From contig NC_081410.1 in the NCBI RefSeq assembly GCF_030272615.1, positions 186,820,619 through 186,884,618 of the forward strand: a stretch of 64,000 bases of DNA. Reading direction: 5' to 3'. Below, piece by piece: positions 1 through 11,420 of this stretch. The stretch is from Cryptomeria japonica (taxonomy: Eukaryota; Streptophyta; Pinopsida; Cupressales; Cupressaceae). A model generated the notes under the pieces. That model worked only from the letters and a program-made list of their open reading frames with translations. It made no database searches and had not been told where the DNA came from. Numbering within the stretch: position 1 is the stretch's first letter; each line of letters begins with the position of its first letter. The translations under genes were made by a program, and so were the position numbers.

Positions 1-155
1 TTGCCACTTAATGATCAGATTGTGATTTTTGGAGTTGAGAAGAATCGTTGATCTTGTTATATGCCTCTTGATTCAAGTGTAAGGTCTTGTATTAGTTTTG
101 GGTTAGTAACACCCTTGAAGATTTTATGGTTTGTGATAGATGCTCTACATCAAAT

Positions 156-167
156 TGGTATTAGAGC
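156..167 (+). other. Primer binding site, unit 1 (initiator-Met tRNA)
   Basis: TGGTATTAGAGC lies 3 bases after the LTR end at 152. It differs by one base from the consensus TGGTATCAGAGC. Confidence 0.65.
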
Positions 168-2115
168 TAAAAGATCTGGGATTTGTGTTGTTAGTTGTTG
201 ATTTGGTTGTAGGTACTTGTTCCATCTAAGTTGAAGGAAGAAGGGTTTCTAAGAAGTGTGTGTGGGAAGACAAGAGGAGGTCTGTCATTACCATCCTTTA
301 ATAAAGATTAAGTTGGGTAGAAGGTGCAAGGCAAAGAGAGAGAGAGAGAGGCATCTTCCAGGATCTGTTGTTGTGTAGGATGGATGGTTTGGAGAGTTGG
401 TGTGGTGAAGAAGTGAGAGAGATGGACATTTGACTAGTAAGGCACTTGAAGTTGCAAACATTTAAGTACTCCATTGATGGGAGTAATGGAGAAGGTAGAT
501 GCAAGGACAGTCCTGTGTCCTTTTGAAGGTGAACTTGATGACAAGAGAAAGAGGAATGGTAAGAGGTAAAGTTGAAGGCAGAGAATGACACCAAGACAAG
601 GATAAGGAAATTTTTAGAGAGAGGACCACTCCAAGGCAAAATATTTATTGTAGGTTGTTGTTCTATGTTTCCAAGGGACTTGGAAAATTTTCTAGGCCGG
701 TTGTATGGTGTAGGGGCACCTGGCCATGGAGATGCATCATGAAGACAAAGCACATTTTTCTTTATTTTTAATGTTGCATTAATGATTGTAAGGTCAAAAA
801 GACCATTTGTATCAAAACAATTCATGTTGTAAGGCTTGATGAGCCATTTTGTATCAAGAGACCTAATAGGTCATGATAGGGTCAACTATGGTCAAACAAT
901 GAGGAACATCCAAAAATGTTTGAAATTTTGTAATTGATAAAATTTAATCCATTATAACATGTTAGGGGTGTCCAAGTAGGCTAGGGTGAAGTGTAGTGGT
1001 AATTTGTCAAAATTGTAAAAATTGCAAAGATGCAACATTGCCAAAAAGTGCAACAAAAGTGTAAGAATGTAATCCATTGGTCATGAGGTGGTTAGAGTAG
1101 TTAGGAGGAGTTGGAAATGGTTTATAAAACCATGTTTGGTTGAGATTAAGGGGGTTGAGAAGTTTGGAGGGGATTTGACAAAGATTATCCATCAAACCCT
1201 CAAACTATCATAAGGTTTTAAGGAATCTGTGATTGTCATAGATCCATGGAGGATCAAATTTGGTGTAATTTTGATATGTAGATATTTTTTAATGATATAT
1301 TAATAAAATATCTTTCCGATGAATCCTTTCTTATGCATTTTTGTGGAGTATTTGCTAGGATATGTTTGTTTTTTCAAAAATTGTCAAAACCTTGTTAAGG
1401 GTTACCTATTTTGAAAAAATCCTCATAACTTTTGATTTTAGAAATGTTCTTTAACTAGACAATCTAAAGTCTGACTGGAATGATTGGCTTCATGATCAAT
1501 ATTTTAAAAGTTATTAATGACTGTTTGTTATAGTTCATGGTGAAAAGCAGACTAGTGAAGGCAACAACAATCCTATTGCAGTGTTTGGTATGGCCACATG
1601 AGGAATCATAATGAATAAAGCATAGATTTGTCGGAAAGGTCTCTAAATCCTCTTTCCAATGCCTTTTTTCTGACTTAATTTGGTTAAGAATTAAAGAATT
1701 TGTGATTGTTTTTTGTGAAAACTATTTTTAAAGGATGAAACCCTAAACTAGGGTATTCCATGGCAATAAAGAATTTGTTCTCTCGTGTTGTGGTGAATTT
1801 TATGATCTAAAATATTGAATGAAGGTCTATAGAGATGGAATCTAACCTTTGAAAGTGGTTTGGGGTTGGTTGGTGGCGTATGGTGGAAGTACTTGATAGA
1901 CAATCCTTGTGTAAAGATTATGTTGTGATTGTCTTGTAGAATGAATCAATATCATTTGTATTGTCACTTAATGATCAGATTGTGATTTTTGGAGTCGAGA
2001 AGAGTGGTTGATCTTGTTTTATGCCTCTTAATTCAAGTTTAAGGTCTTGTATTAGTTTTGGGTCAGTAATACCCTTGAAGGTTTTATGGTTTGTGATAGA
2101 TGCTCTGCATCAAAT

Positions 2116-2127
2116 TGGTATCAGAGC
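2116..2127 (+). other. Primer binding site, unit 2 (initiator-Met tRNA)
   Basis: TGGTATCAGAGC matches the plant consensus and lies 3 bases after the LTR end at 2112. Together with the unit 1 site it fixes the transcription direction as plus. Confidence 0.75.
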
Positions 2128-4041
2128 TAAAATTTATGGGATTTGTGTTGTTAGTTGTTGATTTGGTTGTAGGTGCTTGTTCCATTTAAGCTGCATGAAG
2201 AAGGTTTCTGAGAAGTGTGTGTGGGCAGACAAGAGGAGGTCTATCATTACTATCCTCCAATAGAGATTAAGCTGGGTAGAAGGTGCAAGGCAAAGAGAGA
2301 GAGAGGCATCTTCTAGGATCTATTGTTGGGTAAGATGGATGGTTTGGAGAGTTGGTGTGGTGAAGCAGTGATAGAGATGGACATCTGACTAGTAAGGCAC
2401 TTGAATTTGCAACCATTGAAGTACTCCACTGATGGGAGTAATGGAGAAGGTAGATGCAAGGACAATCCCATGTCCTTTTGAAGGTGAACTTGATAACAAG
2501 AGAAAGAGGAATGGTAACAGGAAAAGTTGAACATAGAGAATGACACCAAGACAAGGATAAGGAAAGTTTCAGAGAGAGGACCACTCCAATGCAAAAGATT
2601 TAGTTGTATGGTGCAGGGGCACCTGACCATGGAGATGTATCATGAAGACAAACTAAATTTTTCTTTATGTTTAATGTTTCATTAAAGATTGTAAGGTCAC
2701 AAAATACCATTTGTATCAAAATAATTCATGTTGTAAGGCTTGATGAGCCATTTTGTATCAAGAGACCTAATAGGTCATGATAGGGTCAACTATGGTCAAA
2801 GTGTGAAGAACATCCAAAAATGTTTGAAATTTTGTAATTGAGAAAATTTAATCCATTATAACAAGTTAGGGGTGTCCAAGAAGGCTAGGGTGAAGTGTAG
2901 TGGTAATTTGTCAAAATTGTAAAAATTGCAAAGTTGCAACATTGCCAAAAAGTGCAACAAAAGTGTAAGAATGCAATCCATTGGTCATGAGTTGGTTAGA
3001 GTAGTTAGGAGGAGCTTGAAATGGTTTATAAAATGATGTTTTTTCGAGATCAAGGGTGTTGAGCAGTTTGGAGGGGATTTGACAAAGATTATCCATCAAA
3101 CCCTCAAACTTTCATAAGGTTATAAGGAATCTGTGATTGTCATAGATCCATGGAGGTTCACATTTAGTGTAATTTTGATATGTAGATTTTTTTTAATGAT
3201 ATATTAATGAAATGTATTTCAGATGAATCCTTTCTTATGGATTTTTGTGGAGTATTTGGCAAGATATGTTTGTTTTTTCAAAAAGTGTGAAAAACCTACC
3301 AAGGGTTACCCCTTTTTGAAAAATCCTCATAACTTTTGATTTAATCATTGGATTTGGCTCTAAATTTTAGAAAATTTCTTTAACTATGCAATATAAAGTC
3401 TTACAAGAGCGATTGGCTTCATGATCAATATTTCAAAAGTTAAATTAATGATAGTTTGTTATAGTTCATGGTGAAAAGTAGACTAGTGAAGGCAGCAACA
3501 GTCATGTTGCAGTGTTTGGTATGGCCACATGAGGAATCATAATGAATAAAGGATATATTTGTTGGAAATGTCTCTGAATCCTCTTTTCAGTGCCTTTTTT
3601 CTGACATAATTTGGTTAAGAATTGAATATTTTGTAATTCTTTTTGTGAAAACTATTTTTAAAGGATGATACCCTAAACTAGGGTATTCCATGGCAATAAA
3701 GAATTTTCTCTCTCATGTTGTGGTGAATTTTATGATCTAAAATATTGAATGAAGGTCTATAGAGATGGAATCTAACCTTTGAAAATGGTTTGGGGTTGGT
3801 TGGTGGTGTATGGTGGAAGTACTTGATAAACAATCCTTGTGTAATGATTATGTTGTGATTGCCTTGTAGAATGGATGAATATCATTTGTATTGTCACTTA
3901 ACGATCAGATTGTGAGTTTTGGAGTTGAGAAGAGTCGCTGATATTTTATATTCCTCTTGATTCAAGTTTATGGTCTTGTATTAGTTTTGGGTCAGTAATA
4001 CCCTTGAAGGTTTTATGGTTTGTGATAGATGCTTTACATCA

Positions 4042-4557
4042 CCTTTCTCCCTCTCACTCTCTCACCCTCTCTTTCCCTCTTTCCCTCTCAAGTCTCTTTG
4101 TTTCTCTCTATTTCTCTCTTTATCTCTCTCCCTCCCCTCCCCCCCCTCTCTCTCATAGGTGTCTTTGTCCCATTTTGTCCATTCTCTCCACCTCTCTCTC
4201 TCTTTCTCTCATAATCCCCCATCCACCTCTCGGGTTTCTCTTTATATCTCCCTCACTCCCTCTATCTTTCTCTCCCCCTCGCTTAGGTGTCTTTATCCCA
4301 TTGTTTCCCTCTCTCCCTTCCCATCCCTTTCTCTCTCAGGTCTCTCTCTCTTTCCCTTCCCATTTTTCTCTCCCTCTCTTTCCCTCTTTCCCTCTCTCCC
4401 TCTCTCCTTTCTCCTCACCCTCCCTTTGTCGCCCCTCTCTCTCTCTATCTCTCTCAGGTGTATCTCTCTCTTTCCCTCTAACCCCTTTTCCCTCACTTTT
4501 TCCCTATCTCAAGTGTCTCTATCCAATTCTATCCATTCTTTCCCTCTCCCTCTATTT

Positions 4558-4588
<31 letters not shown>

Positions 4589-4949
4589 CATCCACCTTTC
4601 AAGTCTCTCTAGATATCTCCCCCACTCCACCTCTCTCAGGTGTCTTTATCCCATTATTTTCATCTATCCCTCCCCATCCCTTTCTCTTTCTCTTTCCCTC
4701 TAACTCTCATTCCCTCTCTCCCTCCTACTCTCTCTCTATCTCTCTCTCATGTATCTCTATCCAATTTTTTCCATTTTCTCCCCCCCACTTCCTTTCTCTT
4801 TCTCTCTCAAGTCTATCTTTCTTTCCCTCTAACTTTCTTTCTCTCTCAAGTCTCTCTCTCCATCCTTCGAACTCTTTTTCCCTCTCGCCCTCTCTCTCTC
4901 TCTCCCTGCCTAGCTCTTTCTCTTACCCTCTCAAGTATCTCTCCCTTTG
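4042..4949. repeat. Long pyrimidine-rich (CT) low-complexity tract
   Basis: About 900 bases composed almost wholly of C and T on the plus strand, with degenerate CTCTCT/TTTCCCTC runs and a recurring CTCTCAAGTCTC or CTCAGGTGTCT sub-motif every 60-130 bases. The long open frames across it are a by-product of having no A-containing stop codons and are not genes. It is bounded on both sides by LTR ends. Confidence 0.9.
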
Positions 4950-5230
4950 TTGGAATCCAAAAACACTGAGGGGGGGGGGGGGGGGGGGGCGCTGAATTAG
5001 TGTTCTACTGAAATGATCAAATTTAACCTTATCAAAATATGCATTCACCAACTGGTATACTGGTACATACAAGATTGAAAGAAGTAAAGCAACCAATAAG
5101 CCAATCACACAAATGAATACCATAACACAGAGAATTATACGTGGAAAACCTCAAAGAGGAAAAACCACAGTGGGATTTGTGACCCACAATATCAATCCAT
5201 TGGCCATATGAAAATATATTACAAAATATA
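4950..5230 (-). repeat. Copia-like LTR end fragment, minus strand
   Basis: Read on the minus strand this ends in CTCAGTGTTTTTGGATTCC then AACA. Upstream it has a GTGGTTTTTCC / GAGGTTTTCCACGTATAA block resembling the R-U5 part of plant copia LTRs. The same kind of block (GGTTTTTCCC, GGGTTCTCCACATAAA) occurs on the plus strand at about 36400. The other LTR end was not found; the right limit is approximate. Confidence 0.45.
4970..4989. repeat. G20 homopolymer
   Basis: Twenty consecutive G inside the LTR fragment, after CACTGA. On the element's own strand it is a C run before CTCAGTG. The exact length is prone to sequencing error. Confidence 0.85.
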
Positions 5231-5280
5231 TCTTATCCATTGACTCGTGTTTTTAATTAAAAAAAATGTTATATATATCC

Positions 5281-5304
5281 ATGTATGTATGTATGTATGT
5301 ATGT
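5281..5304. repeat. (ATGT)6 microsatellite
   Basis: Six perfect ATGT units in an AT-rich, gene-free stretch (5231-5934) where nothing else is recognisable. Confidence 0.9.
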
Positions 5305-5395
5305 GTTATTATATATATTTCTTTTTATATGTTGGAAATTATATTTCCAGAAAATAAGAAAAAATAAATTTTAGTTTGATGAAAAAAAATATCAG

Positions 5396-5422
5396 ATATA
5401 TATATATATATATATATATATA
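5396..5422. repeat. (AT)n microsatellite
   Basis: About 13 AT units. The surrounding sequence to about 5930 is AT-rich and without recognisable coding content. Confidence 0.9.
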
Positions 5423-5934
5423 CTTGTGTTTATGATTCAATGTGTTTATGGTGGTTTTTTAATTTTTAATGGATATAGAAAATATTGATTTGAATATTTT
5501 AATTGAATTTGTGAGATTATTGTTAATAAATGATTTATTTTGAAATGTAGAAATTTAGAAAACTTGGTCAATTGTGAATTAGAAGGAGAGAAAATAAATA
5601 TTTATTCTGTAATAAATAATGGTGTTGTTTCGTTTCTGATTGTCTTAGCATTTAAGTAATATTGCAAGTCCTTTAGTTATATGTGGAAATTAGACATTTT
5701 GTGTTGTCTTTTATTTTTGGTCATGTCTCGTGAGTAGACTGTAATTTTCCAGTTGGTTAAACCTATATGCAAGGGCTTGTATGACCAAGTGTTTTCTCAG
5801 TTTGATGATTTTTTCAAGATGGGAAACTTCTCTCTTGGCAGGTATTGTTGAGTAAATATGGTATTTCTATCTCTCAGTATCGTACTTACTCTATTATCCA
5901 TTTTGACCTTGCCCCTCTCCCAAGCTCCCCCTAA

Positions 5935-6700
5935 TTTGCTCTGACCTTGACCCTCTTGGATCCTATACATGGCTCTCTGATCTTCCTTTGTCCAAAGTCT
6001 CCTCTAAGATCATCTACCTCACCCTTTCTGACTCTCAAGATGTTCTTGCTTACCTCTCTCATATCTAGCCCCTCTCCCTGTTGGCTCCTTGAGCAAGATC
6101 CTTTCTCGACTTTGGTCCTCTCCCATTGAGCCTAAAAAGAAATTCTTTGTTTAGAAGCTACTGCTTAATAAACTCCTGGTGTGTCAATCTGATGGTGATA
6201 TCCCTATATGTTCCTGTTGTAGAACTCTTGATAATGTCTGACATATTTTCTTTGATTTCTTGTTGGTTAAAGAGATTTGGGTCATGTTTTGGCTCAATGT
6301 GGGCAGTAATATTAGTGTCTTGGATGTCATCAGTGGCTTTATTGGTAATATCAGGAAATCTAGCAACAATTTTTGGTTTGTTTAATCTGTCAATATTCTA
6401 TGGGTCATATGGAAGATTAGGAACGATTGTCTTTTCAATAGTAGGTCCAAATCTCTTATTGAGTATTTGAGGAGACTCATCTCTTATGATGTTTCCTTGC
6501 AGGTCTCCATGGTGGTTGAAGTTAACAGGAAGAAATTTGAAGACCTCATGATAGATGGGGAAGTATCTCATGGCTTCTCATGGTCCAGGAATGACACAAC
6601 CAGGTCTGATTTTGAGACAACTTTACATAATTTTGTGAGAGATATGTCTACTAGCAGAGGAGATGCTGGAGGGTAGTAGTTGGATGGACTCCCTATCGCT
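5935..6700 (+). pseudogene. LINE ORF2 C-terminal fragment (RT zinc-binding domain)
   Basis: Translating across stops from about 6100 gives the plant LINE reverse-transcriptase zinc-binding region in order: SPIEPKKKFFV, KLLLNKLL, an ICSCCRTLDNV cysteine cluster, HIFFDF, KEIWVMFW, and ILWVIWKIRNDCLFN near 6400. In a live LINE this domain follows the reverse transcriptase of ORF2. Here the frame has at least three in-frame stops (TAG after KKKFFV, TGA before HIFFDF, TAA after NNFWFV), and the part before 6080 is in another frame. No RT core is present, so it is a 5'-truncated relic. The DNA to about 7055, ending ATTATCAATAGAAAAA, may be its 3' UTR and tail; I found no clear target duplication. 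Confidence 0.75.
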
Positions 6701-7139
6701 CAGCTAGTGGTTCACCTATACTTGGAGCAGATTCAAGAGAACAAAGTGTTAGTTTGGATGGAGGGGCAGGCCGGATGGACAACATGAACCTAAATGGAGG
6801 TCTCCTTTGTTCCTATGGATGGACAACATGGACCCAGATGAACCTAGACTGTATATTTTGTTAGCAACATATTTAGCATGTTAGCAACATGTTTTGTTAT
6901 GTAATTAGGGCTAGCATATCATACTTCATCTCCTTGTTCCTCCTCTTTTATTATCTAATCTTGTATGTACAATGCTGATACTTCCAGGAGCAACTATTGA
7001 GGCATAATTTTTTTTGACTATTTTGTATGATTTTCATGATTATCAATAGAAAAAGTATTTTCTTAGTTGTTTTGAACTCTCTTTGTAAATTGGTTTTGGT
7101 ACTTTTTCCTTAGAGTTCTTTTGGGGAATTTTTGTGCAG
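6701..7139 (+). other. Probable LINE 3' UTR and unassigned sequence
   Basis: No coding content. A short A-rich end near 7047-7055 could be the LINE tail. After that the sequence passes into the LTR remnant at 7140. Confidence 0.35.
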
Positions 7140-7293
7140 TGTCATAAGGAAGAGTGGCTTTTGAGTGGATGCCACACCCAAAGAGGTTAGCAGGATAACC
7201 CCTCGAAAGTTGGATAATTATGTGATAACCTAAAAATATATTAGGGGTTTGGGTAGCTTAAACAGTAATTAATATTAATTGTATCCCGCTCAT
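7140..7293 (+). repeat. Outer long-LTR remnant, left piece
   Basis: Shares GAGTGG, GCCACACCCAAAG, GGCAGGATAACCCCTCG-like blocks with 12085-12222 of the inner element's LTR, so it is an LTR of the same family. It is cut at 7293 by the inner element and resumes at 16742 (GGTTGAGTTC), matching the order in the inner LTR at 12222-12230. Confidence 0.75.
7289..7293 (+). repeat. Target site duplication CTCAT (left)
   Basis: CTCAT directly precedes the LTR start TGTAGTACC and is repeated exactly at 16737-16741 after the 3' LTR end. Confidence 0.9.
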
Positions 7294-9229
7294 TGTAGTA
7301 CCCCTCCTTGATCAGACTCTTTTTGGACTTATGTTTGACTTCAGTTGAATATTTCATGGATACATTATTGTATATTGATTCAGACTTTATGCGATGTTAT
7401 TTCATGCTTTTACTAGATATGTGATGTATGCTTTCTTGCAGTATTTCAGTACTCATGATTAGTGCTATTTTTATTGATTATTGTCTTGGACTGACACTTT
7501 TACCTTACATATGCGATGTGTTATTTTTATGTTGCATGATTGCAAGTGTATGGGATGCGAGGGGATGATTTTCCTTCACTCACTCCGATGAGACAGAGAA
7601 CGTCACGATTGTACTTCATCAGTGTGCATGCCGTGTCTGATTATATATTTGTTTATATGCATGTGTGGTTCGTTGATGCAGGACATTGTAGGTACAAGTA
7701 CCAGGTAGGTACGGGGTATCGACTCCACCTGGCTTCACAGGTCTAAGCATACCTTATTTGTTTGATGGGAGTGGAGGAGATAGTGGTTGGACCCTAACTT
7801 GACCTGTAGTCACACTCATGTGAGTGTTGTCAGTCGGTCGTCTTTCCCGTTTGACCGGTATTCGAGTCAGTGTTTTAGTATTTTCACTTTGTGAGTCATC
7901 TTTTGATCATTTCTTATTTTGCGTGCCTTCAATTATTTAAGTGGTTGTTAAATTGAGTGAATGATGCTATTTTTGTGTTGGTGTAATTAGTTGTTTAAAG
8001 CCTTGAGTAATTGATTTAAATTAAATAGATGAAGTTTCTAGAATTGAATGTTAAAAATGGCTTAATATATTGTGTTATATCGAGTATTAATATATTGGGT
8101 AAATAAGTAAGTATATTCCTTTCTATTTAAATTTCAAAATGTCATGTTAAGTTAAAATTTCTTAGAAAAGGGTAAAGGATAAAAATAAAATAATAAAGGC
8201 TTTACCTCTCTACCTTTCTATTTGACTTTTGGTATTTAATTGTTGAAAGAAAAAGATTAATTCATGAGAATAAAGTAAATTAGATTTCCTTATTTGTTTA
8301 ATAGCTTTATTTTGATTGGTTGGGGGAAAACTTTTCAACCTAGAAGTTTAGGTTGAAATATTTTTGTATTTATGCTTGTGAGTTCATAGGAAGGGGAGGA
8401 TTCATTTTTTGGAAGGCAAAATTTGAAAATTGTTTTGGAAGAAGGAACTGGGTTTGAGAATTTGGTTGTAGGGTTGAAGCTCTTCCACAAATTGCTTCCG
8501 AGATAGCTTCACAGGTTGGATAGCTTCTGCTTTTATTTTCATAAAGAAAATTTAAATTTCTTCCTCTTGTTCCTATGTGTTGTTTGAAATTTTTAAAAAT
8601 GATTGTAGTTGTTTTGGAGTAGTTGCTATGAGATTTAATGGAAATTTCAGTTCATTATTGTTCTAGAATGCTTCTCCAATCTCCTTCCTTGTTTATTTCA
8701 TGTTTTTATTTTAGCTTGAAATCAATTCCTCCATTTATGGCTTATGGATGAAATTGATCTTCTGAGTATGTTTTAGTTTTGATTTGTGAAATTTGGGGGG
8801 GTTATGCTGGCAAAATTTTGCCCAAATTACCCTCTTGTGTTTCCAATTAAAATTTCTTCTTGGGTGTTTCAAAATTTAGAGGAATGACGAATTTGAGTTA
8901 AATTTCCTCTTTCTCCATTCTTATTTTGCCCAAAATTTTATTTGGGATTTGTCAATCTCTTTGGTTTTCAGCCAATTTGGCTCTATGGAAGAAATTTTTT
9001 TAAAAAATTGTGTTTTCCCAATCTTTGTTTTGTCTCAGAGATTTTGGTTTATGGTATAATTTTTTACCAGTAAATAATTTTTATGTGGGTTATAGTTTTA
9101 ATTGAAATTTTTATAAATTAAAAATTGTATTAAAAAAGAGGTTTTAATAAAATATATTTTATTTTATTGATTTGTGTCGCATGGCAGGGAGCTAGGCTCA
9201 ACCCGGCCACACTGCCCAAGTAGCGAAGT

Positions 9230-9359
9230 TGCTATCACAAGCATGTGATAGCAGTACAAAGTTGCTACCACATGCTTGTGGTAGTAGGCTTCACTGCCCT
9301 GCTACCACAAGCATGTGATAGCAGTGCAACGTGCTGCTATCACATGCTTGTGATAGCAG
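9230..9359. repeat. Array of four alternating 22-bp hairpin motifs
   Basis: Four copies of a palindromic motif: 9231-9252, 9264-9285, 9301-9322 and 9336-9357. Each has 9-base arms (GCTATCACA / TGTGATAGC or a close variant) around a 4-base loop. The loops read AGCA, TGCT, AGCA, TGCT, so successive units are in opposite orientation. Start-to-start spacing is 33, 37 and 35 bases. The first and last have perfect arms of 10-11 bp; the middle two carry one mismatch or wobble. Any open frame here is a by-product. Confidence 0.85.
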
Positions 9360-9570
9360 GCAGATGTCGACGGTGGGTTGTGGACCCATCACCTTACAAA
9401 TTGATTTATTTTTTATTTTTTTATTTTTTTATTTTTAAATTTTTTTTTTAATTATTAATAAATTTTAAATTAAAGTTTAAAATAATATTTTAATACTATT
9501 TGGTATTAAGTATTTTTTATTATTATTATTTTTAAATGAAAAAAATTAATTTAGTTAATTTAATATTATT

Positions 9571-9588
9571 AATACGTAGTTGTTGTAT
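9571..9588 (+). repeat. LINE target site duplication (left)
   Basis: AATACGTAGTTGTTGTAT, repeated exactly at 11403-11420. Confidence 0.9.
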
Positions 9589-11402
9589 GGCCTGCTAATG
9601 GGCTTTTGAGGGTTTATCCTCCTAGGATGGGCGATAAAAGTTAGGTGTGGATTTCGCTAGATAGGGGATGGACCAAGATCAACTTTGATGGGGCATCAAG
9701 GGGGAATCTCGAGATCTCTGGTGCAGGGGTCATAACTTGTGATGAGAATGGTAGTATTCTTGCTCTTGGAGAAAAGAGATTGGTGGATGGTACTAACAAC
9801 AAAGCTGAGTGTCAGGCAACAATTGAAGCAATTCTTTTCGCAAAAAAAATGGAGGTGAAAAAACTTCATCTTGAAGGGGACTCCCAGATAGTGGTGAATG
9901 GTTTTGCTAGGGGATGGATGGAGGCTTGGCACCTGGATAAACATATAAAAAGGATGAATAACCTTCTGAATGGGTTTGAGGAAGTTAAGGTATCGCATGT
10001 TCTAATGGAAGCGATGCTGAGGTTGATAGGCTTTCGAACGTAGGTGCAAATGGTTCCTTGGCTGATCATTTTAATTTCTTTGAAGACTTAAGGGATTTGG
10101 GTCCCTTAGATTTTGGATGAAGGTGCTTTGAGTTTGAAAGGGGAATCCGAGACGTGGTGTTGAGATTTGCGTGATCCATTTTAGATATGCTTGCTGGAGG
10201 GGTGGGGATAGCTCATGTGATTTGTGTTCATTGCACTAGCAGCAAGTTGCATAACAATGACGCAGGTGCAATGATGTTAGTGTATGGATTTTTGGTTTGT
10301 TGAGGATGTGTGGGATGAGGTGGTGCATGCAATGAAATTAATGTTTGGAGTGGCTACGGATTGTTATTTTAGGCCTTTGTTTTCTTTTTTTTTGGCATTG
10401 CACAAAGGACTGAATTGGCTCTTGCGAGTGCTGTGTTTTGGCTATGAGTTAGGGGAAGGATGGAAGCCAATTTTTTGCTGATTACAGAGGGCCAAATGCT
10501 TGCATTTCATGGCACAATCTCAAGCAACTACCTGTTGAATGTTTTTAGGGTGGATGAGGAAGATTTTTGGAGGGTTGTTCGCCTGATGTTTGGGGAAGAA
10601 TTCCCCAACACTGACTGTTGCCCACGAATTTTTTTGGATGTTTCATCCCTGTTCATGGCTCTGGCTCTGATGGTGGGAGGTTCAAAGGAGGAGGTGTTGC
10701 GGGTGGTGTCCCTTGTACTGAGACCAAAATGGTCAGGTGGCCTGGCAAAGGTGGTGGCATGAGCGGAGATTGGAATGGATCTGAGAATGGATCAAGGGCC
10801 GTGGAGGTGCTTAGGTGGGGGGAGTGAAGTAGTATAGCCTCTGGTGGTGTGGTTGGCTTCTCGCTCGGTGGAATCCCAGATGGAGGTTGCAAGGAATGGG
10901 TGGCAGGAAATTGTGGACTTTATGTAGAAGTTGGGACCAGTGGAGAGAGAGAAATTGCGTGGCAAGCAGACCCTGGTGAAGTCGCAGGCTCTGATTGGTG
11001 AAGATGGGTGGCCGTTGGTGCGTCACCAAATCTTGTAGAAGAATGCAAAGGTGGTGGTTCGCAGTAAGCTGTGAGGCAGATGACCAGGAACCACAACAGG
11101 TGTCGGGATGGAGCTGCCCGAGGTAGGTCCCAATCAGGCCATTCCCAACTTCTCCAGGGAGGAAGCCCTTGGCTGGTTCCGGTAGGTTGGTCTGTTCTAG
11201 TTCGTCGGTTTTTTGGGTGGGGATTCCTTGTTGTAAGGAATGTATCCAGTAATGGTAGGCTTTGTTGGTGTGGTTTTTTTCTCGTGTTCTTTTTTTTATT
11301 GTACGGGTGAGACCCCATTTTGTGGAATGCTGCTGAGCAGCTGAAGACATGCATACTTTCCTTTCAAGCAATATAAATCTTAAACCTGTTATCGATAAAA
11401 AA
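9589..11402 (+). mobile_element. 5'-truncated LINE insertion
   Basis: 1.8 kb flanked by an exact 18-bp duplication, ending in a short A tail after CGAT at 11397-11402. Both are hallmarks of target-primed reverse transcription. It starts within ORF2, just before the RNase H domain, and has no RT. About 1.3 kb follows RNase H; parts stay open in different frames (10284-10481, 10460-10762), but I recognise no domain there. It lies wholly inside the 5' LTR of the Ty3/gypsy element and so is younger than it. Confidence 0.88.
9645..10120 (+). pseudogene. LINE RNase H domain (plant type), frameshifted
   Basis: The translation gives a plant-type RNase H domain. WTKINFDGAS carries the first catalytic Asp, NNKAECQATIEAI the Glu and LEGDSQIVVN the second Asp. 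The frame from 9645 stays open to 10043, but the last catalytic region is read in another frame: after about 9998 a shift is needed to reach DAEVDRLSNVGA (about 10011-10046), which continues to DLGPLDFG before a stop at 10120. RNase H removes the RNA strand during reverse transcription. It sits at the 5' edge of a truncated LINE whose RT is absent, so it is not functional. A cellular RNase H-like gene is less likely given the target duplication and A tail. Confidence 0.8.
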
Positions 11403-11420
11403 AATACGTAGTTGTTGTAT
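11403..11420 (+). repeat. LINE target site duplication (right)
   Basis: Exact copy of 9571-9588. The host LTR resumes at 11421. Confidence 0.9.

Larger units (their letters stand above)
1..4041 (+). mobile_element. Tandem non-autonomous LTR element (LTR-internal-LTR-internal-LTR)
   Basis: Two near-identical units of about 1,950 bp (1-1960 and 1961-3890) are followed by a partial third (3891-4041). In units 1 and 2, a segment ending GCATCA or ACATCA is followed 3 bases later by TGGTATCAGAGC or its one-base variant, the usual plant primer site for initiator-Met tRNA. The third copy ends exactly at the same ACATCA and then changes to CT-rich DNA, so 4041 is a true LTR end. I cannot place the LTR start. 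No gag or pol is encoded; open frames here are non-coding by composition and position. Three LTRs with two internals are what unequal recombination between LTRs leaves. The left end lies outside the window. Confidence 0.75.

Noticed and set aside
298-825. 175-codon minus-strand open frame in the first repeat unit
   Set aside because: It runs against the element's direction. The equivalent in unit 2 (2267-2630) is broken into two overlapping frames, so it is not conserved.
4004-4995. Long plus-strand open frames rich in Ser/Leu/Pro
   Set aside because: They lie in a CT-rich tract that has almost no A and so no stop codons; no domain, and frames are open in several phases at once.
5947-6129. 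Small gene upstream of the LINE zinc-binding fragment
   Set aside because: It is in a different frame from the adjoining LINE sequence and fits better as a frameshifted part of the same relic.
9230-9359. CRISPR-like array
   Set aside because: Only four units, alternating in orientation, in a plant LTR; spacers are not uniform and no cas gene exists.
9245-9451. 68-codon frame with repeated Cys-Tyr-His motifs
   Set aside because: The repeats are the translated hairpin array followed by a Phe-rich poly-T stretch; not a protein gene.
10653-11371. Overlapping minus-strand open frames of 144-186 codons
   Set aside because: They are antisense to the 3' part of the LINE insertion; composition is Pro/His/Thr-rich and no domain is recognised.
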